Below, piece by piece: positions 4,522 to 5,140 of a stretch of 5,140 bases of DNA. This DNA is from Phycisphaerales bacterium (GTDB lineage: Bacteria; Planctomycetota; Phycisphaerae; Tepidisphaerales; Tepidisphaeraceae). Position 1 is the stretch's first letter, and each line of letters begins with the position of its first letter. A model generated the notes under the pieces. The model was not told where the DNA came from, did not search any database, and saw only the letters and a list, made by a program, of their open reading frames with translations. Made by a program: the position numbers and the translations under genes. Location: the NCBI GenBank assembly GCA_028288905.1, contig JAQGHJ010000418.1, forward strand, positions 1-5,140, given 5' to 3'.

Positions 4522-5140
4522 TAACAGGTTCAGGCCGAGCTTGTGGTAGCGCATGCGGATGCGGCTCGGGCGGAAGCCGGCGCGGACGAGCAGCGGCCAC
4601 AGGTCCCGCTTGGCGTAATACATCTTATGGTCGTCCATCTCGGCGGCCGGACTCGTGCCGAGGCGGAACGCGGAAAACTCCAGCGCCCGCTTGCCGAGCC
4701 AGTTCGGCACGTTCACGACGAGCGACCCGCCCGGCCGCAGCAGCCGGTGGCACCCGGCTAGGGCGGCCTGCGGGTCCCACAGGTGTTCGAGCACCGACAC
4801 GAGCAGCACGACGTCAAAGGTCGTGTCGGCGAGCGTGCCGAGGACGGACTCGGCCGGCGCCTCGTGGAACGTCAGATTCGGCGTCGCCTTGGCCGCGTCG
4901 CCCACCCGAACGTCGACCCCGACGCCGGCCCCGAGCCGCGGGGCGAGCCCGCGGAGCAGCGTCGCCTCGAACCCGCAGCCGACGTCGAGCAGGCGCGGGG
5001 CGGGGTACCGCCGGACGACCGCCTCGACCGGCCGGCGGCTCAGCCAGACGCCGAACCGGTCGACGAGCGTTACCCCCCGCTGGCCGTACGACTCGGCCCG
5101 GACGGCCGGCTGCTGCTGCGGCGGCGGCGGCGGCGGCGGC
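4501..5140 (-). CDS. Class I SAM-dependent methyltransferase (5' end beyond window)
   Basis: The 212 visible residues are the C-terminal part of a Methyltransf_11/23-type enzyme; no plausible start lies in the window. The SAM-binding motif I is RLLDVGCG (visible residues 49-56), followed by an acidic Asp76 (GVDV) at the end of the second strand. VSVLEHLWDP (114-123) and LLRPGGSLVVNVPN (133-146) are the usual later motifs, and DDHKMYY plus DLWPLLVRAGF form the C-terminal helical part typical of sugar- and lipid-linked homologues. The visible N-terminus is a Pro/Gln tract (seven Pro, three Gln) before the fold. The GTG at 4905 cannot be the true start because it would remove motif I. The last residues and stop come from a 7-nt tandem repeat. 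Next to an epimerase, a role in methylating a glycan or its precursor is plausible but unproven. Confidence 0.88.
   Translation of the reverse strand, partial: PPPPPPPQQQPAVRAESYGQRGVTLVDRFGVWLSRRPVEAVVRRYPAPRLLDVGCGFEATLLRGLAPRLGAGVGVDVRVGDAAKATPNLTFHEAPAESVLGTLADTTFDVVLLVSVLEHLWDPQAALAGCHRLLRPGGSLVVNVPNWLGKRALEFSAFRLGTSPAAEMDDHKMYYAKRDLWPLLVRAGFRPSRIRMRYHKLGLNLLAVGSRQ
5110..5140. repeat. Trinucleotide repeat tract coding for Gln and Pro
   Basis: Three CTG units (5110-5118) are followed by seven CGG units (5119-5139) that continue to the window edge. On the minus strand they encode at least seven Pro and then three Gln, just before the methyltransferase fold. The full length is unknown. A tract like this is prone to slippage in multiples of three and would form a flexible linker. 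Confidence 0.85.

Noticed and set aside
4504..4905. Methyltransferase starting at the GTG at 4905
   Set aside because: The open frame continues upstream to the window edge and includes SAM motif I (LDVGCG), so this GTG is internal.

Overview
The window is very GC-rich bacterial DNA holding six protein genes. The composition, a secreted esterase of the kind abundant in planctomycetes, weak or absent Shine-Dalgarno sequences at several genes, and gaps filled with short purine-rich repeats together suggest a planctomycete of the Gemmata type. That is an inference from style; there is no rRNA or other marker here.

Layout, left to right. The 5' part of an ispD-like cytidylyltransferase gene (minus strand, cut by the left edge) is divergent from a secreted alpha/beta-hydrolase esterase (596-1516, plus). 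Four more genes follow on the minus strand: a small single-HKD phospholipase D-like protein (1546-2154), a classical short-chain dehydrogenase (2364-3218), a GalE-type NAD-dependent sugar epimerase/dehydratase (3381-4337) and a class I SAM methyltransferase (4501 to beyond the right edge). In transcription order the last three run methyltransferase, epimerase, SDR, then PLD. A sugar epimerase beside a methyltransferase suggests synthesis or modification of a surface glycan or nucleotide sugar. The esterase and PLD protein converge with 29 bp between them and have no evident link to that pathway.

The least ordinary feature lies between the genes. Each of the three consecutive gaps in the minus-strand group (2155-2363, 3219-3380, 4338-4500) holds two facing copies of a short-period repeat. 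The repeat family differs in each gap: GCGAAGG units about 9-12 nt apart, 8-nt CAC-GAGG-like units, and 7-nt GCAGTAG units. In every case the left arm is purine-rich on the plus strand and the right arm is its inverted counterpart. The arms lie close to the flanking genes, and in the last gap the repeat supplies the stop codon and final residues of the methyltransferase.

The IspD-like protein is also notable. It keeps the HDAARP motif but lacks the usual glycine-rich, Arg/Lys-containing N-terminal nucleotide-binding loop, and the window starts inside a 27-bp in-frame tandem repeat in its gene. I see no defence system, prophage, insertion sequence, CRISPR array, tRNA or rRNA.
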